A stretch of 64,000 nt of DNA, from assembly GCF_016592155.1 (NCBI RefSeq), contig NZ_AP024237.1, positions 2,232,001 through 2,296,000 on the forward strand, given 5' to 3'. The notes under the pieces were generated by a model, which was given only the letters and a program-made list of their open reading frames with translations, had not been told where the DNA came from and searched no databases. The DNA is from Mycobacterium heckeshornense (GTDB lineage Bacteria; Actinomycetota; Actinomycetes; Mycobacteriales; Mycobacteriaceae). Below, piece after piece: positions 45,392 through 54,176 of the stretch; the first letter of the stretch is position 1; each line of letters begins with the position of its first letter. The position numbers and the translations under genes were made by a program.

Positions 45392-46195
45392 TCAGGGCCG
45401 CTCGAAGTGCTGGTAGTCGATGGGCGACGTCCAGTGGCCGCCCCATCGCCAACCCCGGTCGGTGAAGGCCCGCACGGCCGGATCCCCGTCGTGCAGGAGT
45501 CCGGGATCGGCGCGGCTGCGGTCCAGGTAGGCGGCCGCGTTCGTCGGCTCGACAGCACCTTCGGCGTGGATGGAGGGGTTGAAAAGCGGGTTGAGGTCCA
45601 CTGCTCGCCCGTAGGCGTGCTGCGACCATCGGCCGCTGCCCGGGATAGCCCGGCAGTTGTAGGCCGACGTGTTGTTGTCCTCCATCGATAATTCGTCGGC
45701 CGCTGCCGGATAGTGGTCGACGCTGCGGATCTTCGCGATCGGGTAATGCAGCTGGTACAGCCGCTCGAAAACCGCGATCACCTCGGCCACCAGGTCTTCG
45801 TTCACGATGAGTTGGCCGCGGTGCGTCTGGAGGTCCATGCCGATGTGGTTGACCTCGACCCGCCGCAACTGCCCCGGTTCAGCGGGACACCCGGGCCGCC
45901 AGCTGGCACCCAACTCGGCGGCGGTAACGGGGCTGACCGTCGGCCCGGCCGGTGCTCTCGGCGCGCCGACAGACGATGCAGGAGCCGGTGACGACGCCGC
46001 GAAAGGCGCTGGCGCGTCGGCGCAGCGCGGCACAGCCACGCCGGTCGCGGTCAATACCGCCAGCACGGCGATCCTGCGCCTGACGAAGCGCGATCGGCCC
46101 GCGGTCGTCGCGGTGCGGATCCATCGACTAGTCCACGCAGCGTCAACGCTAGCCGATCCACGGTGCGAGGCCGACTTGTCGGACCGCGGGTGCAT
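45392..46195 (-). CDS. Exported M15-family D-Ala-D-Ala carboxypeptidase-like protein
   Basis: About 267 residues. A basic N-terminus is followed by a hydrophobic span (RIAVLAVLTATGVAVPRC) that may be a lipoprotein or Sec signal, then an Ala/Pro linker. The catalytic domain has the zinc motif SQHAYGRAVDLNPL (HxxxxxxD) and the C-terminal WTSPIDYQHFE with the third ligand, as in VanY/M15C peptidases that trim peptidoglycan stem peptides. The start is uncertain (ATG 46195 gives a long N-terminus). Confidence 0.85.
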   Translation of the reverse strand: MHPRSDKSASHRGSASVDAAWTSRWIRTATTAGRSRFVRRRIAVLAVLTATGVAVPRCADAPAPFAASSPAPASSVGAPRAPAGPTVSPVTAAELGASWRPGCPAEPGQLRRVEVNHIGMDLQTHRGQLIVNEDLVAEVIAVFERLYQLHYPIAKIRSVDHYPAAADELSMEDNNTSAYNCRAIPGSGRWSQHAYGRAVDLNPLFNPSIHAEGAVEPTNAAAYLDRSRADPGLLHDGDPAVRAFTDRGWRWGGHWTSPIDYQHFERP

Positions 46196-46229
46196 GGTTG
46201 CGGCAAGCACGACGAAAGGAGTGTTGCCG

Positions 46230-46697
46230 ATGTGCTGGATGTGCGACCACCCGGGTAGCACCATGCGGGACTATCTGGCGGAGGTGCGCAAAACGATGCT
46301 CAGGCACGGCTGGGCGGTGCAGTACGTCGAGGATGCTCGCGCGCCCTATGCGTACACCGTCGGTCTGACCCGCCATGACGTGCCCGAGCTGTTGGTCACC
46401 GGCGTGTCGCCGCAGCGAGCGGTCCGGTTGTTAAACCTCGTTGGCGAGCGGTCGGTGCGTGAAGGGCCACCCGCGCCCGGTGTGCAGATCGAGATGCACC
46501 CCGGGCCGCTGCTCGAGGTAGTCGAAGTGGAGCAGCCCGATGCGCACATGAACTGCGCCGCAGCGATATTCGGTAGCGAGCTGAGGGCATTGCAGCTGGT
46601 CTGGGCTGACAGGCGTGGTCGGTGGCCCTGGGGTCCCGGCTTCAACGATGGTCGCGGCAGGCAGCCGGTGCTTGGTGTGCGGGCCAAATTGAGTTGA
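46230..46697 (+). CDS. DUF4262 protein
   Basis: 155 residues. AAAGGAG lies 9 bp before ATG 46230. DUF4262 features: CWMCDHPGSTMRDYLAEVRK, HGWAVQYVEDARAPYAYTVG, then LTRHDVPELLVTG, and a C-terminal RWPWGPGFNDGRGRQPVLG. Two N-terminal cysteines (CWMC) could bind a metal. The function of the family is unknown. Divergent from the carboxypeptidase gene. Confidence 0.88.
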   Translation: MCWMCDHPGSTMRDYLAEVRKTMLRHGWAVQYVEDARAPYAYTVGLTRHDVPELLVTGVSPQRAVRLLNLVGERSVREGPPAPGVQIEMHPGPLLEVVEVEQPDAHMNCAAAIFGSELRALQLVWADRRGRWPWGPGFNDGRGRQPVLGVRAKLS

Positions 46698-46788
46698 CCT
46701 GCGCTTGGGCACATGCTGCTGCCTCGTTTGCCCCCGTACGCCGGCACCGCGGAGCGGGCCGTGATGCAACCGTTACCCTGAATGACTC

Positions 46789-48069
46789 GTGGGCTTTTCT
46801 GCACCGGCAAGGGAGCTGCGCGCGTCCGTCGAACCGGGTCGAAGCGTGTCGGCTTGGGTTCGCTGGGGCGGCCCTGTGGTTTTGGCCGCGGCGCTGCTGC
46901 TTTATGCGCTTGTCTATGTGCACTGGCCCCGGCTGGCCGTGCAGGTCGACCTGCAGGTGTACCGCTTCGGTGCAATGCGGGTCCGGGGTGGGCTGGACCT
47001 GTATTCGATTGGCCTGACCGGCAATCCCAAAGAGCTGCTTTTCATCTACCCACCGTTCGCTGCACTGAGCTTCTTGCCGCTGGCGCTCATGGCCGAGGTT
47101 TCCGCCCAGGCGTTGTGGTTGTTGGTTATGTGTGCGCTGGTCGTCTATGTGGTTTGGCGGATGCTGGCGTCGCTCAAAGTTAGCCAGCCGAATGGATTGT
47201 GGAGCCTCACCGCGCTTCTGGTAGGTCTGGTCGCCTGGTTGGAACCGTTTCGGCTGTCGCTGCAGCTCGGACAGATCAACATTGCCATCCTTGCGATCGT
47301 CGTCGCCGATCTGCTGACTCCCGCACAGCGCAAGTGGGCCGGGGTTGGCATCGGCCTGGCGGCCGGAATCAAGCTAACGCCGGCGTTGTTCATCATCTAC
47401 TTGGCGGTTGTCGGGCGCATGCGTGCCGCACTGGTGGCCAGCGCAACGTTTCTCATCACCGTTGTCATCGGATTCGCTTTTCTGCCAAGGGATTCCGAAT
47501 ATTACTGGTTGCGCCGGGGCTTTCATGACGTTGGCCGGATCTCACGTGATCCGTTTGCCAACACGAGCGCGGAGGGCCTGCTGCATCGTCTCGACTTCCC
47601 CGCCCCGGTGGGCACCGGTGTGTCGGTAGCGCTGGCGGCGGCCGCTGTCGCGATCGCAGCAATTGCCTACCGACGTGGCCATACCGTCCTGGGAATCGCC
47701 CTGGTGGGGATGGCTTCGGCCGCCGCTTCACCGTTTAGCTGGAGCCATCACTGGGTCTGGTTCGCACCGCTGATGGTTCACCTGGGACATCAGGCCTACC
47801 TGCTGCGCAGCAGATATTCGACGCTGACGCTCTGGCTGCTGTGCGCGCTGCTTGCCGGCTGGTTCAGCACGGCGCCCGGCGGCGACATCCGCGAGGCAAG
47901 CGTGCTCTCGCTGCGGCCCGGCGGTGTCTGGAATGCGATCATCCCCGGCACCTATGTCCTGATCTTCCTGGCGGTGCTGGCCTGTGCGGCAGTATGGCTA
48001 TGGCGCTCGGCGGCGGTTTGCCAGCCAGCTTCGGATCGAGGGCCACAACTTGCGCTACAAGCGTCGTGA
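46789..48069 (+). CDS. GT87-type membrane glycosyltransferase (DUF2029)
   Basis: 426 residues with about ten TM helices. GT-C features: VQVDLQVYRFGAMRVRGG, with the catalytic Asp in the first extracytoplasmic loop, LFIYPPFAALSFLPLALM, LEPFRLSLQLGQINIAILA, and LAAGIKLTPALFIIYL. This matches the polyprenyl-phosphomannose-dependent mannosyltransferases (PimE/Rv2181 group) that build mycobacterial PIMs, lipomannan and related glycans. GTG 46789. The exact acceptor cannot be told. Confidence 0.9.
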   Translation: MGFSAPARELRASVEPGRSVSAWVRWGGPVVLAAALLLYALVYVHWPRLAVQVDLQVYRFGAMRVRGGLDLYSIGLTGNPKELLFIYPPFAALSFLPLALMAEVSAQALWLLVMCALVVYVVWRMLASLKVSQPNGLWSLTALLVGLVAWLEPFRLSLQLGQINIAILAIVVADLLTPAQRKWAGVGIGLAAGIKLTPALFIIYLAVVGRMRAALVASATFLITVVIGFAFLPRDSEYYWLRRGFHDVGRISRDPFANTSAEGLLHRLDFPAPVGTGVSVALAAAAVAIAAIAYRRGHTVLGIALVGMASAAASPFSWSHHWVWFAPLMVHLGHQAYLLRSRYSTLTLWLLCALLAGWFSTAPGGDIREASVLSLRPGGVWNAIIPGTYVLIFLAVLACAAVWLWRSAAVCQPASDRGPQLALQAS

Positions 48070-48170
48070 AGGCGGCTGACGTCAGCTCCCGTGGGCGCTG
48101 CGCGCACGGACCGGGACAACGCGCAAGGTGTCCTAGCGTTGGCCGAGGCGACCATCGAGGTGATCTGCCG

Positions 48171-49309
48171 CTAGTGAGCAGCGGTCCAACACACTTGCAG
48201 AACCGGCGGTTTGCGAAATACCAGACCGCGCGGCGCAATTGGGTGGCGCGGGTCGAGGTGCAGGCCGGGAAGGCGATCCAGAAGTCGAGCGATCGCAATC
48301 GCTGTTTCGGTCCTGGCGAGCCGAGCGCCGAGGCAGTAGTGCGACCCGTGAGCGAACGCCACGTTGAGCCGGGCGTTAGCCCGGTACACGTCGAACCGGT
48401 CCGGGTCGGCGAAGACTGCGGGATCGCGGTTGGCTCCGGCAAGCGACACCACCACCAGGTCCCCGCGCTGAATGTGCGCGTCGGCGAGCTCGACATCGCG
48501 GGTCGCGTATCGGTCGACCGACGCGACAGCGGGCTCGAGGCGGAGGGACTCCTCGATGGCATTCGGCAACAGATCGCGCCGGTCGCGGACCGCCGTGAGC
48601 GCCTCGCGATCGCCAAGCAGGTGCCGGACGGTGTTGAGGATCATGCCCTCCGTGGTGTCGACACCCCCGAACATCAAGACCGCGGCGTTGGATGCCACCT
48701 CGTCGGGGCTCAGGCCGTCGGGGCCCCCGCGCGGCGCGCGCCAGCAGTGACTGCGGGTCGTCCAACACCCGCAGCACGGCGGAGCGCAGTCGGCCGAACG
48801 CTCGTCTCCCGGACGCGCTCACCGGCCCGCCGCCGGTCGCCTCCGAGACCGCCGCCACGATCGCCGCATACCAGGCCAACACGGCGTCGGTGTCGACACC
48901 GTGCAGGCCGAGCACTTCGGTGACGACCGCGACCGCGAGCGGACCGGCGAACTGCCGGCGCAGCTCCGCCGCACCGGCCGGCCGAATCGTCGAGATCAAC
49001 CCGTCGGTTTGGGTCTCGATGAAGCGGGCGAACCGCCCCCCGGACACGCGCCGGGTAGAACCATGACGCGAAAGCCTCGCGGTGGCGCGCGTGGGCCGCG
49101 CCGTCCCGCGAGAGCATGCTCGATCCGACCACCCGCGATGTGGAGAACCGCGGGTCGTCGACGGTGAACGTGGTGGGATCGCGCAAAACGCGCACCGCGA
49201 GGTCGTAGCGCGTGATCAGCCATCCGTTGAGCGCGGCCAGCCGCGTCACCGGCTCGTGTGCCCGCAGCCGTGCCAGCAGCGGATGCGGGTCGTCCCCGAG
49301 CTCGCGCAT
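48171..49309 (-). pseudogene. Cytochrome P450 with two frameshifts
   Basis: Read in three frames on the minus strand. N-terminus 49309-~49040 (DPHPLLARLRAHEPVTRLAA, TVDDPRFSTSRVVGSSMLS). Middle ~49040-48726 (GGRFARFIETQTDGLISTIR). C-terminal half ~48725-48171 has the I-helix MFGGVDTTEGM, ExxR in AIEESLRLEP, and the heme loop FAHGSHYCLGARLARTE. The joins coincide with a C6 run (49036-49041) and a G/C-run near 48722-48732. All P450 landmarks survive, so one base at each run would restore the gene. It lies 49 bp after the last gene of a four-gene minus-strand operon. Confidence 0.85.
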
Positions 49310-49358
49310 GGTCGCGGCTCGCCCGATCGGGAACTTCTCGACGATGATGATGCTCGCG

Positions 49359-50072
49359 TTAGTACAGCGGCGACCACGCAGAAGTCCGCAGCAGCCGACT
49401 CTCCCACTGATCGCGATACTTCAAGGCCTCAAACATATAGCTGCCCGGCCCGCGCCGCTCGGGCGGCAGGTCGGTGGTCAGCAGGTGCACGAGCGCCGCG
49501 TAGTTGTTCGACGGGTCGATTTTCTGCCACAGCATGGCCTCGCGTCGCCTGTAGCTGCCGTGTGCAACCTGGAAGCAGGCTTGGATGTCGAGCAACCGCA
49601 TGCCCGGCGGTGCCTGGGACAGCGGGCGGTAGTAGATCTCGTCCCAGGCCCGGATGTAGTCATCCAACGGGGCGTACGGCCAGCCGGTGTCCTCCATGAA
49701 CAAGCTCAATGAGTGTGTCGCCCCGTCAGTTGGGACGGTCGCCAGCTCGACTTCTTGAAGCGGCGACCATTCGACCGGCAGCAAGATCTTGCCAGTCACC
49801 TCATGGCGAAGGCTGTCCAGCTCACGCATTAAGGGCGCCAGGTCACCGGTCTGGGCGCGGCGGGCCAAGGTCTCCCAGGCCGCGCCGTCGGTGACGGCGG
49901 TAATGGTGACGACGTTGTAGGACGCCCCGGTGCCGTGGGCGTGGTTGGTGTACCAAAGCAGCCGAGCATTGTCGTCCTTGGCCAGTGCGGGCATCCAGCT
50001 TTCCCGGTAGAGCGTCTCGAATTGCTCCTCGCGTGCGCCGACGACCCGGTGGGTTTCGTGGAGGAACAGCAT
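49359..50072 (-). CDS. NIPSNAP-like hypothetical protein, paralogue A
   Basis: 237 residues. GAGGAG precedes ATG 50072. Two ferredoxin-like halves are suggested (MLFLHETHRVVGAREEQFET ... YNVVTITAV, and a second half with SLSLFMEDTGWPY). It ends LLRTSAWSPLY, nearly identical to the end of the paralogue at 51533-52231. Shared blocks include ARLLWYTNHAHGTG and LPVEWSPLQEV. No enzyme motif recognised. Such dimeric alpha-beta-barrel proteins can act as small-molecule monooxygenases or carriers, by inference only. It sits 16 bp after the ligase. Confidence 0.8.
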   Translation of the reverse strand: MLFLHETHRVVGAREEQFETLYRESWMPALAKDDNARLLWYTNHAHGTGASYNVVTITAVTDGAAWETLARRAQTGDLAPLMRELDSLRHEVTGKILLPVEWSPLQEVELATVPTDGATHSLSLFMEDTGWPYAPLDDYIRAWDEIYYRPLSQAPPGMRLLDIQACFQVAHGSYRRREAMLWQKIDPSNNYAALVHLLTTDLPPERRGPGSYMFEALKYRDQWESRLLRTSAWSPLY

Positions 50073-50088
50073 GGCGACTCCTCGCGGT

Positions 50089-51528
50089 TCAGGCTCGGCC
50101 TGCGATCAATGCGGCCAGCTGGCGGCGGTTGACCTTGCCGGTCTCGGTGTACGGAATGTGGTCAACGACCACCAGGCGTTCCGGAAGCTTGAAATGAGCG
50201 ATCAGCTCACGGCAGTGCGAGCGCAGGTCGTCGAGCGTCAGCGGCGAGCTCGCCACTACGGCCGCCCCGACCCGCTGGCCCATCTCGTCGTCGGCGATCC
50301 CGGCCACGGCCACGTCGCTGACCGCGGGATGGGTGCGTATCGCGTCCTCGACCTCGATCGGCCCGAACTTCTCTCCCCCGCGGTTAATCGTGTCGGTCAA
50401 CCGGCCGGCGGGATAGATGTAGCCGTCGGCGTCCCGGCGGGCGAGGTCACCGGTGCGCAGCCAGCCGTCGGTCACGTTCTGGCTGGTGTTCACCCACAAC
50501 TCGCCGACCGTTCCGGTTTCGACGTCGATGCCCGTGGCCGGGTCGACCACCCGCACGTCGACGCCGGGCAGCGGGCGGCCCACCGATCCCACCCGGTTGG
50601 GGTCACGGTGATCGTCAGGTGACAGCGTCGTGTAGGCGCCCAGGGTCTCCGTTTGGCCAAAGACGTTGGCAAAAGCCACATTCGGCAGGGCCGCCATGGC
50701 TCTTCGCACCAGCGTGACGGGCGCAGCGGCCGCGCCGTAAGCGATCGCGACAAGGCAGCTGAGGTCGGTGCGGGCGAAGTCGGGATGGTCGAGGATCCGC
50801 TGCAGCATGGTCGGCACGACAAATGCGCTGCTCACCTGATGCGCTTGCACGAGGCGCAGCCATTCTCCGGCGTCGAAGCGGTCCTGGACCACTGTGGTGT
50901 TGCCCGAGTACAGGCTGCCCAGCACGCCAAGGGCGCCACCGACATGGAAGAACGGCACGCACATGATGCTGATCGCGGGTATCGCATCGGCCCGAAAAGC
51001 TCTGCTGAATCCGGTGATTCGGTTTCGGAGCTGTGCGTGGCTGATGCCGACGGCCTTCGGCAGCCCGGTGGTCCCACTGGTGAACAAAACCAAAGCTTCA
51101 CGATTGTCGACATCTTGGGCGGGTGGTGCGGCAACCACGCACTCGGTCAGCAGGTCGGCGGCGGTCAGCGCCCTGGTAGCGCCCGCGTGACACAGCCGAA
51201 CGGTGTACGCCTCCCCCGCCACACCCACATCTGCACACCCGGCATGCCGTAGCAGCGCCCGCAGCTCCGACCGTGTCAGAGCAGGGTTCATCAGCGCGGC
51301 TGCCGCGCCGATGCGTGCGGCAGCCAGCATCGATGCGATCGACAGCAGGCTGCCCACGTCCACAACCGCAACACGTCGGCCGGCCAGCCCCTCAGCGGCC
51401 AGCCCAGCCGCACAGTGCTGCACGCTTGTCGCCAGCTCGCCGTAGCTGACGGCGCGTTCGCCGATGATCAGTGCGGCGCGAGCCGGGTCACCGGCCGCGG
51501 GGGCGTCGAGGATGGTGCCGATGTTCAT
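50089..51528 (-). CDS. Acyl-CoA/AMP-forming ligase (ANL superfamily)
   Basis: 479 residues, somewhat short for the family. ATP/AMP motif LVLFTSGTTGLPKAVGISH, FGQTETLGAYT (A5), ELWVNTSQNVTDGWLRTGDL followed by AR (A7), and INRGGEKFGPIEVEDAI (A8), with the catalytic Lys in TETGKVNRRQL near the end. It activates a carboxylate as acyl-AMP and transfers it to CoA. It starts 4 bp after the stop of paralogue B and is followed 16 bp later by paralogue A, so all are one operon. The substrate is unknown. Confidence 0.92.
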   Translation of the reverse strand: MNIGTILDAPAAGDPARAALIIGERAVSYGELATSVQHCAAGLAAEGLAGRRVAVVDVGSLLSIASMLAAARIGAAAALMNPALTRSELRALLRHAGCADVGVAGEAYTVRLCHAGATRALTAADLLTECVVAAPPAQDVDNREALVLFTSGTTGLPKAVGISHAQLRNRITGFSRAFRADAIPAISIMCVPFFHVGGALGVLGSLYSGNTTVVQDRFDAGEWLRLVQAHQVSSAFVVPTMLQRILDHPDFARTDLSCLVAIAYGAAAAPVTLVRRAMAALPNVAFANVFGQTETLGAYTTLSPDDHRDPNRVGSVGRPLPGVDVRVVDPATGIDVETGTVGELWVNTSQNVTDGWLRTGDLARRDADGYIYPAGRLTDTINRGGEKFGPIEVEDAIRTHPAVSDVAVAGIADDEMGQRVGAAVVASSPLTLDDLRSHCRELIAHFKLPERLVVVDHIPYTETGKVNRRQLAALIAGRA

Positions 51529-51532
51529 CCGC

Positions 51533-52231
51533 TCAGTACAGGGGTGACCACGACGAGGTCCGCAGCAGTCTGCTGGTCCACTGATCACGCAGGTTTAGCG
51601 CGTCGTGCATCCAGGTTCCCGGTGCGCGCTGCTCCGGCGGGATCTCGGTGCGAAGCAGGGCCAGCAACGCCTCGGGCTGGTTGATGCGCTGCATCAGAAC
51701 CACCTCGCGGCGCACGTGACTGCCCAGCGCCGGCTGGAAGGCAGCCTCGATGGTGAGCATCGCCGCCGGCCGATCGAGGCTCTTCGCGTACACCTCGCCG
51801 CAGCGGTCGATGTATTCGGTGAATTTGTCCTGGTAGGGCCACATGGTGTCTTCCATGTAAAGCGTCAGCGCGTGTTCGCCGACGTCGGCGGGAACCTGCT
51901 CGAGGGGCAGGTCTTGAAGCGGCGACCACGGCACTGGCACCAGCAGCTTGGCGTCGACGTCGTAGCGCAGTTGGTCCAGTCCGCGCATCCACCGGCGCAG
52001 ATCGCCTTTCTGGATCCGAAGCGCCAGCCGCTCCCAGGCTGCTCCGTCGCGCACGGCGGTGATGGTGACGACGGTGTAGGACGGGCCACTGCCGTGCGCG
52101 TGGTTCGCATACCACAGCAGCCGTGCGTCATCGCCGGCGGCGAGCAGCGGCATCCAGCCTTCGCGGAAGGCGGCCTCGAAGTCGGCTTCGGCCCTCCCAC
52201 GCACCTTGTGCACCTCGTGCATGATCAGCAT
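51533..52231 (-). CDS. NIPSNAP-like hypothetical protein, paralogue B
   Basis: 232 residues. GGGAGGT lies 6 bp before ATG 52231; an upstream GTG-type start is less likely. Shares with paralogue A ARLLWYANHAHGSG, YTVVTITAVRDGAAWERLA, VPWSPLQDLPLEQVP, LTLYMEDTMWPY and the end LLRTSSWSPLY. The two flank the ligase gene, an arrangement that suggests two related steps or a heteromeric protein. First gene of the minus-strand operon, divergent from the AhpD-like gene. Confidence 0.82.
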   Translation of the reverse strand: MLIMHEVHKVRGRAEADFEAAFREGWMPLLAAGDDARLLWYANHAHGSGPSYTVVTITAVRDGAAWERLALRIQKGDLRRWMRGLDQLRYDVDAKLLVPVPWSPLQDLPLEQVPADVGEHALTLYMEDTMWPYQDKFTEYIDRCGEVYAKSLDRPAAMLTIEAAFQPALGSHVRREVVLMQRINQPEALLALLRTEIPPEQRAPGTWMHDALNLRDQWTSRLLRTSSWSPLY

Positions 52232-52299
52232 GCCGAGACCTCCCAACCCAGGCGCGCCCGATTGGCATCCCGCGCTTCACGCACGTTATTCCGCCGGAT

Positions 52300-52317
52300 C
52301 TGTCGTGTCCACGACAG
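52300..52317. promoter_or_regulatory. Palindromic operator in the divergent promoter
   Basis: CTGTCGTG TC CACGACAG: 8-bp perfect arms, 2-bp spacer, in the 171-bp gap between the divergent operons (starts 52231 and 52403). TetR- or GntR-type regulators bind sites like this. No regulator gene is adjacent, so the protein must be encoded elsewhere. Confidence 0.6.
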
Positions 52318-52402
52318 TTCGGCAGCACGCACAGATCTGGACAGCCGGGGCGAGAATCTGATTTGCTCAGACGGCACCTGGTTCACCTGCAGGAAGTCGC
52401 CC

Positions 52403-52885
52403 ATGGCCCGAATCGACATTCCCGACGGCCCCGGCGGTGAGGCCGCGATGGTCTGGACGTTGCGACCAGAGCTGGGCGGCATGGTCGAGCGGATGATCAA
52501 GGGCGCCTACCAGCAGAGCATCCTGCCGGTCGAGGAACGCGAACTGGCCAGGATGCGCATCGCACAGCTCAACGACTGTATTGCCTGCTCGGGCTTTCGG
52601 GCACCGTCGGTGCTCGAAGCCGGCGTCGCTGCGGAGCTCTACGAGAACGTTGCCGACTATGCCGTCTACCCGGGCTACACGATGCGGCAACGCCTTGTCA
52701 TCGAGTACGCCGAGCGTTTCGCTACCGACCATGCCTCGATCGCGGGCGCGTTCATGCAGCGGATGCGCGAGCTGTTCACCGATGCAGAGATTCTCGACCT
52801 GACGTTGTGCGTTGCGGTGTTCCTGGGTCTGGGCCGCACCTTGACGGTGCTCGGCATAGACCAGTCCTGCGCGATCGACGTGTGA
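52403..52885 (+). CDS. AhpD-like/carboxymuconolactone decarboxylase family protein
   Basis: 160 residues, all-helical CMD fold. CIACSGFRAPSVLEAG is the active-site region: the CxxC pair is present, but the His three residues later in classic AhpD (CxxCxxxH) is replaced by Arg. NVADYAVYPGYTMRQRLVIE and LTLCVAVFLGLGRTLTVLG follow. It may be a peroxidase-related protein or act on a small carbonyl substrate. First gene of the plus-strand operon, 8 bp from the next. Confidence 0.88.
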   Translation: MARIDIPDGPGGEAAMVWTLRPELGGMVERMIKGAYQQSILPVEERELARMRIAQLNDCIACSGFRAPSVLEAGVAAELYENVADYAVYPGYTMRQRLVIEYAERFATDHASIAGAFMQRMRELFTDAEILDLTLCVAVFLGLGRTLTVLGIDQSCAIDV

Positions 52886-52892
52886 GCGACAG

Positions 52893-53522
52893 GTGGACAT
52901 CGCTTCGGTCGATGAATTGCTGACCACGACGCGGGCAGTGCGCCAACGCCTCGATGTGACGAGACCCGTCCGACGCGAGGTGATCTTGGATTGTGTGCGC
53001 CTGGCCATGCAAGCACCGACGGCGAGCAACGCCCAGGACTGGCGGTGGTTGGTGATCACCGACGCCGACAAACGCGCCGCCATCGCCGAGATATACCGAA
53101 GCGTGGGCGGCGAGTACCTTGCTCATGCCGCGGCCACCGAAGCCGACCCGCAGACCCGCCGCGTCTACCGCAGCGCGCTGGCCCTTACCGAGACACTGGC
53201 TCAGGTGCCCGTCCACGTCATCCCGTGTTTGCAGCGTCGCTTTGACGAATCCGACCGGTTGGTCGCCGCGTCAGCGTGGGCGTCGATCATCCCCGCCGCG
53301 TGGAGCTTCTTGCTGGCGCTTCGCTCCCGCGGCTTGGGATCCGTCTGGACGACAATGCATTTGGCCAAGGAGCAACAGGTGGCCGAGTTGCTTGAGATAC
53401 CCGCCACGGTCACACAGGCCGCGCTGTTCCCGGTCGCGTATACGATCGGCACCGACTTTCGGCCCGCATCACGGCCGCCCCCGCAGACCGTCACCTTCTG
53501 GAACACCTGGGGAGAACACTGA
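52893..53522 (+). CDS. Nitroreductase-family flavoprotein
   Basis: 209 residues. Typical FMN-site motifs: TTTRAVRQRLDVTRPV at the N-terminus, AMQAPTASNAQDWRWLVITD, then a C-terminal SRGLGSVWTTMHL and VAYTIGTDFRPASRPP. It lies between the AhpD-like and SRPBCC genes, overlapping the latter by one base (TGATG). Members reduce nitro groups, quinones or C=C bonds; the partner genes point to modification of an aromatic or polyketide-like acid. Confidence 0.9.
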   Translation: MDIASVDELLTTTRAVRQRLDVTRPVRREVILDCVRLAMQAPTASNAQDWRWLVITDADKRAAIAEIYRSVGGEYLAHAAATEADPQTRRVYRSALALTETLAQVPVHVIPCLQRRFDESDRLVAASAWASIIPAAWSFLLALRSRGLGSVWTTMHLAKEQQVAELLEIPATVTQAALFPVAYTIGTDFRPASRPPPQTVTFWNTWGEH

Positions 53523-54016
53523 TGCGGTCATACACCGTGCGATTCCACGTCGATGCGCCGCCGGACAAAGTGTGGCGCGTGCTGCACCCTCCGGCGCCGC
53601 CGGACTCTCCACGACCACGGGTCCTCAAGTGGCCCACCGGCAGCATGGAGATTTTGCACGAGGGCGACGAAGCCGGTCAGGGCTTGGTCCGTACATGCGT
53701 GTTCGCTGTGCCGAAGTACTTGTTGTCGAGCGGCAAGGGCCGATCGTTCGAGACTGTGACCGAGGCGAAGCTCAACAAGCTCTCCCGCTATGTGGCGATC
53801 GGGAAGCCGCTGTGGTCGCGCGCGGAGGGTTACCACGAGCTCGAGGAACAACCCGACGGCACCACGGTGCTGACGTTCCATGAGGACTACCACGCGTATA
53901 ACCCGGTGCTGCGTTTCCTTTTCGAGCGGCTGGTGCATGCGCGAATCTCGCGCGACAACCTTGAGACGTACCAGCACGCGCTTAGCTACGCCGGTCGGGT
54001 CCGGCGACTTTCCTAG
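53522..54016 (+). CDS. SRPBCC (START-like) family protein
   Basis: 164 residues. MRSYTVRFHVDAPPDKVWRV is the usual start of a polyketide cyclase/dehydrase-like SRPBCC domain, with strands through GLVRTCVFAVP, ELEEQPDGTTVLTFHEDYH and a long C-terminal helix. Binds a hydrophobic ligand in a deep pocket. Last gene of the plus-strand operon. Confidence 0.88.
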   Translation: MRSYTVRFHVDAPPDKVWRVLHPPAPPDSPRPRVLKWPTGSMEILHEGDEAGQGLVRTCVFAVPKYLLSSGKGRSFETVTEAKLNKLSRYVAIGKPLWSRAEGYHELEEQPDGTTVLTFHEDYHAYNPVLRFLFERLVHARISRDNLETYQHALSYAGRVRRLS

Positions 54017-54176
54017 CGACCGCTGCGAGATCTCGACTGATGCCGAAAATGCATTCTTAGCAAAGTATTAAGCACCGCTGCCGGTCACCTTAGAATCGCT
54101 GCCTAACGTTCGAATTGTCGGCTTGAGGCGTCACTCAACCGAGCGGTTCAGCAACATTGGACAAGTGAGGCATGGC

